The notes below the pieces were generated by a model, which was not told the origin of the DNA, did not search any database, and saw only the letters and a list, made by a program, of their open reading frames with translations. 64,000 nt of DNA from Cellulosimicrobium funkei (GTDB taxonomy: Bacteria; Actinomycetota; Actinomycetes; Actinomycetales; Cellulomonadaceae). Each line of letters starts with the position of its first letter. Position 1 is the stretch's first letter. A program made the translations under genes and the position numbers. This document shows, one piece after another, positions 54,695 through 63,918 of this stretch. The stretch spans positions 339,725 through 403,724 of the forward strand of contig NZ_SOZH01000001.1 in NCBI RefSeq assembly GCF_004519295.1. The letters are read 5' to 3'.

Positions 54695-55228
54695 GTGGAC
54701 GACGACCGGACGGGCGCCCCGGTGCCCGACAACGCGTGGAAGCAGGTGGTCGCGTCGCTCGCCGACGCGGGACGGCTCGAGGTGCTCGCGCGCGTCGTGA
54801 GCGAGGGGCCCGCGGAGGCGGTGCTGTCGGCCGACGAGCGCCGTCGGCTCGCGCCGCTCCTCGCCGCGGGCGTCGTGGTGCGCGAGGAGACGGGCTTCCT
54901 GCGGGCGGCGCCCGAGCGGTTCGCGGCCCTGCTCGTGACCGCCCCCACGCCGCGCCCCACGGGCCCCGACCGCTTCCTCACGGACGGACGCCTGCTGCGC
55001 ATGCCGAAGCGGTGGCGCGACCGCGAGCTCGTCGTGCGGTACCTCGCGGCGCAGGTGCTCCCGCTGGAGGAGCCCGTCACCGAGCTCACGTTGACCAAGC
55101 GGCTCGCGGCGCGCGCCGCGGACCCGGTGTCGCTGCGGCGCGCGATGGTCGACGCGGGCCTCGTGCACCGCACGCGCGACGGCGCCGAGTACTGGCGCAC
55201 CGTCGTGACGGAGTTCGACGACGTCTGA
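54695..55228 (+). CDS. DUF2087 domain-containing protein
   Basis: A 177-residue protein. The C-terminal half is DUF2087: FLTDGRLLRMPKRWRDRELV, then LTKRLAARAADPVSLRRAMVDAGL and a Tyr near the end. The N-terminal part resembles an ArsR-like helix-turn-helix regulator. The function is unknown, and a role as a transcription factor is common in annotation but unproven. It begins with GTG at 54695. Confidence 0.78.
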   Translation: MDDDRTGAPVPDNAWKQVVASLADAGRLEVLARVVSEGPAEAVLSADERRRLAPLLAAGVVVREETGFLRAAPERFAALLVTAPTPRPTGPDRFLTDGRLLRMPKRWRDRELVVRYLAAQVLPLEEPVTELTLTKRLAARAADPVSLRRAMVDAGLVHRTRDGAEYWRTVVTEFDDV

Positions 55229-55288
55229 CGGGCGGCGGCCCCGGTCCGGCAGCCCGTACGTCGGGGGCGAGGGCTAGGGTCGGTTCTC

Positions 55289-55822
55289 ATGAGCAGCGAG
55301 CGCGCCGTGGCGGCGCTGGAGGCGTCGGGCATCGACTTCACCCTCACCCGGCACGGCCGGGTGGGGTCGCTGGAGGAGGCGGCCGCCGCGCGCGGCGTGC
55401 ACCCGGCGCGCGTCCTCAAGACGATCGTCGTGCGGCGCGCGGAGGACGACTACCTGTTCGTGCTCGTCCCGGGCGACCGGCAGATCTCGTGGCCCAAGCT
55501 GCGCGCGCTGCTCGGCGTGTCGCGCCTGTCCATGCCGGACAAGGAGGTCGCGCGCGACGTCACCGGGTACGAGCGCGGCACCATCACGCCGTTCGGCGCC
55601 ACGCACGCGTGGCCCGTCGTGGCGGACGTGCGCGTGGTCGCCGTGCGCGGCGAGGACGAGGTGGACGTCGCGGGCGACCCGGCGACCCCGGAAGCCCCGG
55701 GTGACGGCGACCACCTCGTCTCCATCGGCGCGGGCGAGCACGGCGTGGCCGCGACGGTCGACGGGCAGGCCCTCGTGGCCGCCCTCGGGGCCCAGGTCGC
55801 CGACGTCACCGAGCCCCTGTAG
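55289..55822 (+). CDS. ybaK: YbaK/EbsC-type aminoacyl-tRNA deacylase
   Basis: A 177-residue editing enzyme that hydrolyses mischarged Cys-tRNA(Pro). The conserved Lys lies in ARVLKTIVVR. SRLSMPDKEVARDVTGYERG and TPFGATH are family blocks. The family normally acts in trans beside prolyl-tRNA synthetase. The symbol is by family similarity. It is monocistronic. Confidence 0.85.
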   Translation: MSSERAVAALEASGIDFTLTRHGRVGSLEEAAAARGVHPARVLKTIVVRRAEDDYLFVLVPGDRQISWPKLRALLGVSRLSMPDKEVARDVTGYERGTITPFGATHAWPVVADVRVVAVRGEDEVDVAGDPATPEAPGDGDHLVSIGAGEHGVAATVDGQALVAALGAQVADVTEPL

Positions 55823-56159
55823 CGGGTAAGGGAACGAGACCGCGACGCCGCCCGGGCTGCGCCTCCTCGTGGCGCTCGCGGGGCTCCGGGCGGCGCGCGG
55901 AGGCACCGACGCGGTCCGGGTTGTGAGGGTTCGGAGGAAGGTCGCGGTCGACCGCCGCGCGGGCTGGTGTGCGCCCCGCGCCGGGTGCAGACTCTGGGGT
56001 GCTCCGGTCACGGTCGCCTCGTCCGACCCGCCGCCCGACGGTCACGGCCGGCGTCCGGACGGAGCCGTGAGGCAGGCGCAGGGAACAGGCCACCACCGCC
56101 GGACGTTGTCCGGAGGGGCGGCCGACAGCAGGCAGGACGACTCGAGAGAAGCGGGAACC
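55823..56159. other. Intergenic region, no gene seen
   Basis: A 337-base gap between ybaK and the STAS gene. Frames here are out-of-frame extensions with no family resemblance. A GAGAGAAGCGGGA stretch near 56144 probably serves as the ribosome site of the STAS gene. Nothing else is recognisable. Confidence 0.5.
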
Positions 56160-56534
56160 GTGGACACAGGCAGCGCGATCGACCGGACGAGCGGGATCGT
56201 CTACGCCCCGGCGGACGGCGGCGTGGTCGTGACGATGTGGGGAGAGGTGGACGCGGCGCTGCGCGACCGCGCGAGCGAGGCGATGTCCTACGTGCTCGAC
56301 ACCCGCGGGCGCGTCGTGGTGGACGTCGCCGACGTCACCTTCATCGACTCCTCGGGCATCGCGTTCATCATCCAGCTCTACATGCTCGGCGAGGAGGACG
56401 GCCGTGAGGTCGTGCTCCGGGACCCGTCGCCGAGCATCGTCGAGCTGCTCGACATGATCGGCATGGGCGGGCGGATCCCCGTCGAGCGCAGCGGCGCCTC
56501 CACGGGCCCGATCGAGGTCGTCGGCGCCGTCTGA
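56160..56534 (+). CDS. STAS-domain anti-sigma factor antagonist
   Basis: A 124-residue single STAS domain. VVDVADVTFIDSSGIAFII holds the Ser that a partner kinase would phosphorylate, as in SpoIIAA/RsbV. It would free a sigma factor by binding an anti-sigma factor when unphosphorylated. No anti-sigma kinase gene is next to it. The GTG at 56160 was chosen over a far upstream start at 55869. Confidence 0.8.
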   Translation: MDTGSAIDRTSGIVYAPADGGVVVTMWGEVDAALRDRASEAMSYVLDTRGRVVVDVADVTFIDSSGIAFIIQLYMLGEEDGREVVLRDPSPSIVELLDMIGMGGRIPVERSGASTGPIEVVGAV

Positions 56535-56599
56535 CACCCGCGCGCCCGCCGCCGCCCCGGGTCCCCGGGGCTGTGGGAACCGGCCGGTACGGTGCGGGC

Positions 56600-57886
56600 A
56601 TGCGCATCCTGCACACCTCCGACTGGCACCTCGGGCGCACCTTGCACGGGGTCGACCTGCTGGAGCACCAGGCCGCGCACCTCGACCACCTCGTCGAGCT
56701 GACCCGCTCCGAGGCGGTCGACGCGGTCGTCGTCGCGGGCGACGTCTACGACCGCGCGATCCCGCCGGTCGACGCCGTCTCCCTCCTCTCGGACGCGGTG
56801 ACGCGGCTCGCCGAGCACGCGCACGTCGTCGTCACGCCGGGCAACCACGACTCCGCCGTCCGGCTCGGGTTCGGCGACCGCCTCCTGCGCCCGGGCGTCC
56901 ACGTGCGGGCACGCCTGGCCGACGTCGGTGCGCCCGTCGTCCTGGGCCCGCGCCCCGGTGCGACGAGCGGCGACGCCTCGCCGCTGCTCGTCTACGCGCT
57001 CCCGTACCTCGACCCGGACACGGCCCGGCACGTCCTCGCGGACGCGCCGGACGCCGACGCTCCCGACGCCGAGAGGGCGGGCGGCGACCCGGTGAGGCCT
57101 CGGCCGCTCGCGCGGTCCCACGAGGCCGTCATGGGGGCGGCCCTGCGCCGGGTGGGCACCGACCTCGCGCGGCGCCGCGCCGCGGACCCGGGGGTGCGGG
57201 CGGTCGTCGTCGGGCACGCGTTCGTCGTGGGTGGTCTGGCGTCGGACTCCGAGCGCGACATCCGCGTGGGCGGCGTGGACGCCGTCCCGGCCGCTGCGTT
57301 CGCGGGCCGCGGGGTGGACTACGTGGCGCTCGGCCACCTGCACGGGCCGCAGCGCGTCACCGTCCCGGAGGTCGGCGGCGGAGAGGCCGACGGCGGCGTG
57401 GCGACCGTCGCCCGCTACTCGGGCTCGCCCCTCGCGTTCTCCTTCTCGGAGCTGCACCAGCGCAAGTCCACCGCGCTCGTCGACGTCGACCGGGTCCGCA
57501 CGGACGCGGACGCGGCGGTCGAGCTGGTCCCCGCTCCCGTGCCGCGCCGCCTCGCGGAGGTGACCGGCTCGCTCGACGAGCTGCTCGGGGAGGCGGGCGA
57601 GCCGCACGTCGACGACTGGCTGCGCGTCGTCGTGACGGACCCGGTCCGGCCCGGCGAGCTGTACGCCCGCGTCCGGTCCCGGTTCCCGCACGCGCTACAG
57701 GTGACGCACCGCCCGCCGCGCGTCGCCGAGCGGGAGGTCGTGACCGCCGTCGGGCCGGGGCGCGACCCGCTGGACGTCGCGCGCGACTTCGTCGAGCACG
57801 TCTCCGGCCACGCCCCCAGCGGGGCCGAGGTCGTCGTGCTGCGCGAGGCGTTCGAGCTCGCGCTCGCCGAGGAGCGCAGCGCCTGA
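56600..57886 (+). CDS. sbcD: Exonuclease subunit SbcD (Mre11-like)
   Basis: A 428-residue nuclease subunit. The calcineurin-like phosphoesterase motifs are intact: HTSDWHLGR, VVAGDVYDRA, VTPGNHDS and later VVVGHAFVVGG and ALGHLHGPQ. With SbcC it cleaves hairpins and processes DNA ends. The ATG at 56600 is followed by the classic MRILHTSDWH start. The stop overlaps the SbcC start (TGATG). Confidence 0.92.
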   Translation: MRILHTSDWHLGRTLHGVDLLEHQAAHLDHLVELTRSEAVDAVVVAGDVYDRAIPPVDAVSLLSDAVTRLAEHAHVVVTPGNHDSAVRLGFGDRLLRPGVHVRARLADVGAPVVLGPRPGATSGDASPLLVYALPYLDPDTARHVLADAPDADAPDAERAGGDPVRPRPLARSHEAVMGAALRRVGTDLARRRAADPGVRAVVVGHAFVVGGLASDSERDIRVGGVDAVPAAAFAGRGVDYVALGHLHGPQRVTVPEVGGGEADGGVATVARYSGSPLAFSFSELHQRKSTALVDVDRVRTDADAAVELVPAPVPRRLAEVTGSLDELLGEAGEPHVDDWLRVVVTDPVRPGELYARVRSRFPHALQVTHRPPRVAEREVVTAVGPGRDPLDVARDFVEHVSGHAPSGAEVVVLREAFELALAEERSA

Positions 57887-60800
57887 TGCACCTGCACTCC
57901 CTGACCTTCCAGGCGATCGGCCCGTTCGCGGGCCGCCACCACGTCGACCTCGCGGCGCTCGGCGCGTCCGGGATCTACCTCCTCGAGGGGCCGACGGGCG
58001 CCGGCAAGTCCACGATCATCGACGCGATCGTGTTCGCGCTCTACGGCAAGGTCGCCTCCGACGCCGCGAGCGACGACCGTCTCCGTTCGGCGTTCGCGGG
58101 ACCGGACGTCGAGTCGTACGTCGACCTCGTGCTGGAGGTCCCGGCGGGTGTCTTCCGCATCCGGCGCACGCCCGAGTACCGCCGCCCCAAGAAGCGCGGC
58201 ACCGGCACCACGACGCAGCAGGCCTCGGTGCGGCTCTGGCGGCTCGCCGAGGTGCCGCCCACCGACGCGCCGGATGCGGTGGAGGACGCCGCGGGCGAGC
58301 TGCTGTCCGCACGGCTCGACGAGGCGGGCGACGAGATCCGCCGGCTCGTGGGCCTCGACCGGCGCCAGCTCGTGCAGACGGTCGTGCTGCCGCAGGGCGA
58401 GTTCGCGACGTTCCTGCGCGCGAAGCCCGAGGACCGGGCCGTGCTGCTCCAGAAGGTCTTCGGCACGGAGCTCTACCACCGCGCCGCGGCGCGCCTGGCG
58501 GAGCTCGCGCGCGCGGCGCGCTCGCGCACGGACGCCGCGCGGCAGGGCGTCGTGGGCGCGGCGGAGCGGTTCGCGGGGTCCGCCGGGCTCGAGCCCGACG
58601 ACGCGCGGCGGCTGCGCGAGGCCGCGCACGACGACGACCGGCTGCGGCGGGCCGACGATGGCGGCGCCCCGGCCGCTGCGGAGGCGACGCCGGGCGTGCA
58701 CGCGCTCGCCGTCGCGCACGTCGCGCGCCTCGACGCCGAGGCCACGTCGCTGGCCGAGCGCGCGGCGGGGGCCGACGCGACGCTCGCCGCGGCGCGTGAG
58801 CGGTTCGAGCACGAGCGCGCTCGGCACGACGCGCTGGAGCGGCGAGCCCGGCTGCGGGCCGACGCGGCGCGCCTCGACGAGGAGGAGGTGGCGGTGGCCG
58901 AGTGTCGCCGTCGGACGGACGCGGCGGCACGTGCCGCGGTCGTCGCCCCGGCCGCCCAGGGCCTCGCGCGCGCCGAGCAGACCCTGCGCGCCGCGCTCGA
59001 CCGGCTCGCGCTCGCGCGCACCGGGGCGCCCGCCGCCTTCGCCGACGCCGACCCGACGACGCTCGAGGCCCTGCGCGCCGACGTCGCGACGGCGGCCGTG
59101 CGGGTGGCGAGGCTCGTCCCGGTGGGGGCGTCGCTGCCCGGGCGCGACCGCGAGCTCGCCGACGGGCGCAAGGAGGTCGCGCAGGCGACGGAGGAGCGCG
59201 GTCGCGTGCTGGCCGAGCTCGACGCACGCCCGGCGCGCCGCGACGCCCTGCGCACGCGGGTCGCGTCCCTCGCGGAGGCCGCGGGCGCGCTCGGGGTGCT
59301 CCGCGAGCGCGCGGATCGCGCCCGGGCGGTCGAGGAGGCGGCGCGCCAGACGGCGGCGCTCGCGACCGAGGCAGCCGAGGCGCACGCCGAGCGGGCACGG
59401 GCCGCGGTCCGGGCGCACGAGGCGGTGGAGCACGAGGCCCGGCTGCGGGCCGCGCGCATCGCGGGTCTGGCCGGGGAACTGGCCGCGGGCCTCGCCGTCG
59501 GCGAGCCGTGCCCGGTGTGCGGCGGGGCCGAGCACCCGCACCCGGCGCCGCTCGCCGAGGACCACCCGGCGGTCGAGGACGTCGAGCGCGCCGAGCGGGA
59601 GCGCGCGGAGGCCGAGCGCCTGCTGCACGACGTCTCGGCCCGCGCTCAGGTGCTCGCCGAGCGGTGCGAGGCCCGTCGTCGGGACGCCGACGGCCTGACC
59701 CCGCAGGAGGCCGGGCAGCGGGTCGCGCACGCGGAGGAGCTGGTGGCCGCCGCGCGCACCGCGGAGCGTGAGCGCGCCAAGGCCGAGCGCGAGCTCGAGG
59801 AGCTGGACGCGGAGACGCGTGCGCTGGAGGCCCGGGCGGCCGGGCTCGCCGAGGCGGTCGCGGGCACGACCGCGCGGCTCCAGGAGATCGAGGCGGCCCT
59901 CGCGCGCGACCGCGCCGAGATCCGCTCCGAGCTCGACGCGGCGGGCCCGCTCGTGGAGCTCGTGGACCTGCCCGACCCGCTCGCCGACGAGGGCGGCGCG
60001 CGCAACCCCGTCGCCGTCCTCGCGGCCGCGCTGGAGGGACGGGTGCGCACGATCGACGCGCTCGCGGACGCGGGCAGCGCCGTCGCCGCCGCGCAGCGGG
60101 CGTGCGAGGAGCGTGCGGCCGACGTCGCCGCGCTCGTCGCACAGTCCGGTTTCGCGGACGCGGCCGAGGCGCTCGCCGCGGTGCTCGACGACGCCGAGCG
60201 GCACGCGCTCTCTCAGCGCGTCGCGGAGCACGACGCGGCGCGGACCGCGACGGCGACCGGCCTCGCGGACCCGGCGCTCGCCGACCTGCCCGAGGACGTA
60301 CGGGCCGACGTCGCGGGCGCGCGCGCCGCCGTCGACGAGGCAGAGGCTGTGGCCGGGGCCGCGGCGCGGCAGCACGAGCTCGTCGCCCGCCGTGCCGAGG
60401 AGGCCCGGACGGCGGCCGAGGGCGTCGGGGCGGCGGTCGACGGCTGGACCGCGGCGCGGGACGCGGCGGGACCGGTCGTGCGCATGGCAGCGCTCGCGTC
60501 GGGCACGGGCGACAACGCGCACGACCTCTCGCTCGCGACGTTCGTGCTCGTGCAGCGGTTCGAGGACGTGGTCGCGGCGGCGAACGAGCGCCTCGCCGAG
60601 ATGTCGTCAGGGCGGTACGAGCTCGTGCGCAGCGCGACGCGCGAGGACGTGCGGGCGCACAAGCGCGGCCTCGCGATGAAGGTGCTTGACCACGTGACCG
60701 AGCGCGAGCGTGATCCGCGCACGCTGTCCGGCGGGGAGACGTTCTACGTGTCGCTGTGCCTCGCCCTCGGGCTCGCGGACGTCGTCACGGCCGAGGCGGG

Positions 60801-61017
60801 CGGCATCGAGCTCGGGACGCTGTTCGTCGACGAGGGCTTCGGCAGCCTCGACCCCGAGACGCTGGAGGCCGTCCTCGCGGCGCTCGGCCGGCTCCGCGCG
60901 GGCGGGCGCGTCGTGGGCGTCGTCTCCCACGTCGAGGCGCTCAAGCAGTCCGTCGCGGAGCGCGTCGAGGTCCGCCGCCTCCCCGGCGGCGGCAGCACGC
61001 TCACCGTGCGGGCCTGA
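57886..61017 (+). CDS. sbcC: Exonuclease subunit SbcC (Rad50-like)
   Basis: A 1043-residue SMC-like ATPase. Walker A is GPTGAGKSTI near residue 40. Long coiled coils flank the zinc hook CPVCGGAEHPH near residue 540. The signature TLSGGETFYVSL and Walker B LFVDEGFGSLD are at the C-terminus. It pairs with SbcD to degrade palindromic DNA, which fits a genome carrying long palindromes. Confidence 0.92.
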   Translation: MHLHSLTFQAIGPFAGRHHVDLAALGASGIYLLEGPTGAGKSTIIDAIVFALYGKVASDAASDDRLRSAFAGPDVESYVDLVLEVPAGVFRIRRTPEYRRPKKRGTGTTTQQASVRLWRLAEVPPTDAPDAVEDAAGELLSARLDEAGDEIRRLVGLDRRQLVQTVVLPQGEFATFLRAKPEDRAVLLQKVFGTELYHRAAARLAELARAARSRTDAARQGVVGAAERFAGSAGLEPDDARRLREAAHDDDRLRRADDGGAPAAAEATPGVHALAVAHVARLDAEATSLAERAAGADATLAAARERFEHERARHDALERRARLRADAARLDEEEVAVAECRRRTDAAARAAVVAPAAQGLARAEQTLRAALDRLALARTGAPAAFADADPTTLEALRADVATAAVRVARLVPVGASLPGRDRELADGRKEVAQATEERGRVLAELDARPARRDALRTRVASLAEAAGALGVLRERADRARAVEEAARQTAALATEAAEAHAERARAAVRAHEAVEHEARLRAARIAGLAGELAAGLAVGEPCPVCGGAEHPHPAPLAEDHPAVEDVERAERERAEAERLLHDVSARAQVLAERCEARRRDADGLTPQEAGQRVAHAEELVAAARTAERERAKAERELEELDAETRALEARAAGLAEAVAGTTARLQEIEAALARDRAEIRSELDAAGPLVELVDLPDPLADEGGARNPVAVLAAALEGRVRTIDALADAGSAVAAAQRACEERAADVAALVAQSGFADAAEALAAVLDDAERHALSQRVAEHDAARTATATGLADPALADLPEDVRADVAGARAAVDEAEAVAGAAARQHELVARRAEEARTAAEGVGAAVDGWTAARDAAGPVVRMAALASGTGDNAHDLSLATFVLVQRFEDVVAAANERLAEMSSGRYELVRSATREDVRAHKRGLAMKVLDHVTERERDPRTLSGGETFYVSLCLALGLADVVTAEAGGIELGTLFVDEGFGSLDPETLEAVLAALGRLRAGGRVVGVVSHVEALKQSVAERVEVRRLPGGGSTLTVRA

Positions 61018-61035
61018 CCGGGGCTGCGCCGTCCG

Positions 61036-61869
61036 TCAGGACCGAGGGCGCGGTCCTGGTGTCGGCGCGCACACGCGGTCGACGAGCTCGGTCACGGCCG
61101 CCCGCACGGGTCCCGGCGGCGCGCCCGCGTCGAGCGCGAGGGCGGCGCGGTCGAACGCCGCGGACAGCAGGAGCGTCAGCGCGTCGAGGCGTTCTTCGTC
61201 CGCGAGGTCTCGTGCGACGTCGCTGGGCTCTCCCTGGTCGACGGCGGACCTCTCGCCCGGGTGGACGGCGGACCCTTCGCCCGGGCGGACGGCGGACCCG
61301 TCGCCTGGGCCGGGCACGTCGTCGTCGCCCGCGCTGCGGCTCGTGCTGACCCCGCTCGACCGGATACCGAGCGCCGCGCCGAGCCCCTCGCGGAGCGTTC
61401 GGCGCGCGTGGCGGGCGTCGAGCGCGTCGGCCTCTGCGAGGCCGAGCACGGCGGGTGCATCGACGAGGAGCAGCCGTGTGCGGCCGGGTTCACCCATCGC
61501 GTCGAGGTAGGCGCGCGCACCCTCCACGAGCATCGCGCGGGCGTCCGGGGCGTCCGGGGCGTCCGGGCCGTCTGGGTTGTCTGGGGCGTCCGGTCGTTCC
61601 GCGGCTGCCGTGCCGGGATCCCCGGCGGTGCGCTCCTCGATCTCCCGGGCGACCGCCTCGGCCTCGGCCTCGGCGACGGCGCGGAACAGGTCCTGCTTGT
61701 CGGCGTAGTGGTGGTACAGCGCGCCGCGCGTGACGTTCGCGGCGGCGGCGATCTGGGGCGTCGACGTCGCGGAGTACCCGGCGCGGACGAAGAGGTCGCG
61801 CGCGGCTGCGACGAGGGCCGCGCGGGTCGCGCGGGTGCGTTCGGCGTTGGTCCGGCGGCGCTCTTGCAT
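61036..61869 (-). CDS. TetR-family transcriptional regulator
   Basis: A 277-residue regulator. The N-terminal TetR helix-turn-helix is STPQIAAAANVTRGALYHHY. The ligand domain is interrupted by two low-complexity inserts, Asp/Pro/Ala-rich near 100 and a triple repeat GSAVxPGE near 195, so it is longer than usual (about 200). It is divergent from a VOC gene, with paired ACAGNCTGT sites between. It probably represses that gene and itself. Confidence 0.85.
   Translation of the reverse strand: MQERRRTNAERTRATRAALVAAARDLFVRAGYSATSTPQIAAAANVTRGALYHHYADKQDLFRAVAEAEAEAVAREIEERTAGDPGTAAAERPDAPDNPDGPDAPDAPDARAMLVEGARAYLDAMGEPGRTRLLLVDAPAVLGLAEADALDARHARRTLREGLGAALGIRSSGVSTSRSAGDDDVPGPGDGSAVRPGEGSAVHPGERSAVDQGEPSDVARDLADEERLDALTLLLSAAFDRAALALDAGAPPGPVRAAVTELVDRVCAPTPGPRPRS
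61237..61308 (-). repeat. 24-bp tandem repeats within the TetR gene
   Basis: Three 24-base copies sharing GACGGCGGACC and CGCCYGG keep the reading frame and encode GSAV-like octapeptides. A second series of 9-base repeats lies at about 61548-61595 and encodes the DAPD repeats. Confidence 0.6.
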
Positions 61870-61873
61870 ACCG

Positions 61874-61909
61874 ACAGACTGTAGGCCATTCTCGATACAT
61901 ACAGCCTGT
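61874..61909. promoter_or_regulatory. Paired TetR operator candidates ACAGNCTGT
   Basis: ACAGACTGT (61874-61882) and ACAGCCTGT (61901-61909) are two perfect 9-bp palindromes 27 bases apart, centre to centre. They lie between the divergent TetR (start 61869) and VOC (start 61954) genes. Confidence 0.6.
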
Positions 61910-61953
61910 TTGTTTTTTGCGACCGTCCGGTCGCCGACGACGAGGAGAAGACC

Positions 61954-62382
61954 GTGCGCATCACGAGCTGGTACCCCGTGCTCATGACCGGGGACGTCGC
62001 AGGGACCGTCGCGTTCTACCGCGACCACCTGGACTTCCGGCCGCTCTTCACGAGCGACTGGTACGTCCACCTCCAGTCCGTGCACGACGCGTCGGTGAAC
62101 CTCGCCGTGCTCGACGGCGACCACGAGACGATCCCGACGAGCGGCCGGGGTCGCGCGGGCGGGCTCCTGCTCAACCTCGAGGTCGAGGACGTCGACGCCG
62201 TGCACGCGCGCCTCGTCGCCGCGGGACTGCCGATCCTGCGCTCGCTGCGCGACGAGGCGTTCGGGCAGCGGCACTTCATCACAGCCGACCCGAACGGGGT
62301 GCTCGTGGACGTCATCACGCCCATCCCGCCGACGGGGGAGTTCGTCGAGCAGTATGAGGAGTCCGCCCGCCCGACGGCGTAA
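61954..62382 (+). CDS. VOC (glyoxalase-fold) protein
   Basis: A 142-residue VOC protein, with modules starting [17 protein letters not shown] and [16 protein letters not shown]. It ends in [12 protein letters not shown] with an Asp where a metal-binding Glu is usual. The GTG start is preceded by GAGGAGAA. It is divergent from the TetR gene. A drug-binding or isomerase role is possible. Confidence 0.8.
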   Translation: MRITSWYPVLMTGDVAGTVAFYRDHLDFRPLFTSDWYVHLQSVHDASVNLAVLDGDHETIPTSGRGRAGGLLLNLEVEDVDAVHARLVAAGLPILRSLRDEAFGQRHFITADPNGVLVDVITPIPPTGEFVEQYEESARPTA

Positions 62383-62409
62383 CCGGCGCGCGCGTCCCCG
62401 GGGGTCGCT

Positions 62410-62443
62410 CGGGGCTCGGGGCTCGGGGCTCGGGGCTCGGGCT
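62410..62443 (+). repeat. CGGGGCT heptamer tandem repeat
   Basis: Four or more perfect copies of CGGGGCT in the intergenic region after the VOC gene. A simple-sequence tract with no assigned role. Confidence 0.7.
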
Positions 62444-62650
62444 CACGATTCGGGGCGGGAGCGCAGGACGCCAGGCGCGGGACGTGGGATTGCCGCTCAC
62501 GGCTCGGCCGGACGGGGCGGGATGTCACGAACCGGCTCCGTGTCCGTCCCTCTTCGAGGAGCCGAGCGACGTCCCTCCGGTCGTCGCGTGCTCTCCCGGG
62601 AACGGCCGCGACCGGCGGCGTCGTCCGGGAGCCGTCGAAGGAGAGCAGCA

Positions 62651-62815
62651 ATGTCAGCAGCATCGTCCCCGCTCGAGCGCGAGCTGCGGCGCATGGAGGT
62701 CATCGCGCGCCGGGAGCAGCTCCGTCTCGTCGGCCGCGTCGCCCCGCGCGTGGCGGAGCGCCGCCGCTGGGCCGACGCACCGCGCCGCCAGTCCCCGGCC
62801 ACCGCCGCCCGCTAA
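62651..62815 (+). CDS. Small basic protein of unknown function
   Basis: A 54-residue protein beginning MSAASSPLERELRRMEVIA, with a charged helix and an Arg-rich tail. AAGGAGAGC lies at ideal spacing before the ATG, which is the main reason to believe it is translated. It resembles no family I know. It is alone in its neighbourhood between two repeat tracts. Confidence 0.5.
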   Translation: MSAASSPLERELRRMEVIARREQLRLVGRVAPRVAERRRWADAPRRQSPATAAR

Positions 62816-62841
62816 CGTCGGTCGGGAATCGCGCCCCCGTA

Positions 62842-62976
62842 GCGTCCGGCGGCTCGCCACCGTGAGCCGTGAGCCGTGGGCGCGGCCACCGCGCCCCGGT
62901 ACGGTCCGGCGGCTCGCCACCGTTCACCGTGGGTCGGGCGGCCGCAGCCCGGAAACGTCCGCCGGCTCACCACCGT
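62842..62976. repeat. Three imperfect tandem repeats of about 57 bp
   Basis: Copies begin at 62842, 62901 and 62955 and share CCGSCGGCTCRCCACCGT. They lie between the small protein gene and the uracil-DNA glycosylase stop. The role is unknown. Confidence 0.65.
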
Positions 62977-62999
62977 GCGCGGTCGGGAGCGCGCGCACG

Positions 63000-63815
63000 T
63001 CAGGCCGGTGCGCCGAGGCCCGCGAGCTCACGGGCCCGCAGCAGCACGTCGTCGAGCATCTGCGGGGTGAGCCGGCCGGTGAACGTGTTCTGCTGGCTCA
63101 CGTGGAAGCACCCCAGCAGGGTGAGGGTCTGCTCCGGGGGCGGGGGGCCGCCGTCGGGCACGACGCCGGGGAGCGACGCTCCCGGGGCGGGGCGAGGGGT
63201 GGCCCGGCGCAGCGTCACCTCCGCACCGTGCGCGAACCGGGGCCGCGGACGCGGCACGGCCCAGCCCTGCTCGGCGAGCGTCGAGAGCAGCGCCTGCCAC
63301 CCGAAGCCGCCGAGGACGACGGCGACCCGCACCGTCGCGCCCAGCAGCTCGACTTCGCGCGCGAGGTACGGGCCGCAGCGGCGGCGTTCCTCCGGAGTCG
63401 GCTTGTTGTCCGGGGGCGCGCACCGCACCGGCGCGGTGACGCGGATCCCGGTGAGGCGGAGGCCGTCGTCGGCGGAGACCGACGTCGCCTGGTTGGCCAG
63501 GCCCGTGCGGTGCATGGCGGCGAAGAGGAAGTCGCCGCTGCGGTCGCCCGTGAACATGCGGCCCGTGCGGTTGGCCCCGTGCGCGGCGGGCGCGAGCCCG
63601 ACGACGACGATCCCCGCCCGCTCGTCACCGAAACCGGGGACGGGGCGGGCCCAGTAGTCGTCGTCGCGGAACGACGCCCGCTTGACGTCGGCGACGTGCT
63701 CGCGCCACGCCACGAGTCGCGGGCACGCCCGGCACTCGACGAGGTGGTCGTCCAGCGCCGCGAGCGTCGGCGCCGTCCGGGCCGCGAGCGGGTAGTCGGG
63801 GTCGTCGGGCGTCAC
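63000..63815 (-). CDS. udgB: Family 5 uracil-DNA glycosylase (UdgB)
   Basis: A 271-residue DNA repair enzyme removing uracil and some deaminated purines. The active-site block GLAPAAHGANRTGRMF and the HVSQQNTFTGRLT motif are typical. Cys pairs in ECRACPRL and further Cys (VRCAPPDN, RRCGPY) would hold the 4Fe-4S cluster. It is monocistronic, as far as the window shows. Confidence 0.88.
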   Translation of the reverse strand: MTPDDPDYPLAARTAPTLAALDDHLVECRACPRLVAWREHVADVKRASFRDDDYWARPVPGFGDERAGIVVVGLAPAAHGANRTGRMFTGDRSGDFLFAAMHRTGLANQATSVSADDGLRLTGIRVTAPVRCAPPDNKPTPEERRRCGPYLAREVELLGATVRVAVVLGGFGWQALLSTLAEQGWAVPRPRPRFAHGAEVTLRRATPRPAPGASLPGVVPDGGPPPPEQTLTLLGCFHVSQQNTFTGRLTPQMLDDVLLRARELAGLGAPA

Positions 63816-63858
63816 CCGCCCATCCTGCCCGCGCCCCCACCTCTCCGCGCCCCCGCCC

Positions 63859-63918
63859 GCCGAGCACGGGGTCCGCGACCGGAATCGGAGCGATCCGGTC
63901 GCCGACCCCGTGCTCGGC
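63859..63918. repeat. Long intergenic palindrome with poly-G flank
   Basis: Arms 63859-63883 and 63894-63918 pair at 24 of 25 positions. The arms begin GCCGAGCACGGGGTC and end GACCCCGTGCTCGGC. This is the most perfect member of the family at 20840, 37482 and 42410. Confidence 0.7.

Noticed and set aside
57415..60522. 1035-codon frame opposite sbcC
   Set aside because: Shadow of sbcD/sbcC. It has no ribosome site and no recognisable motif.
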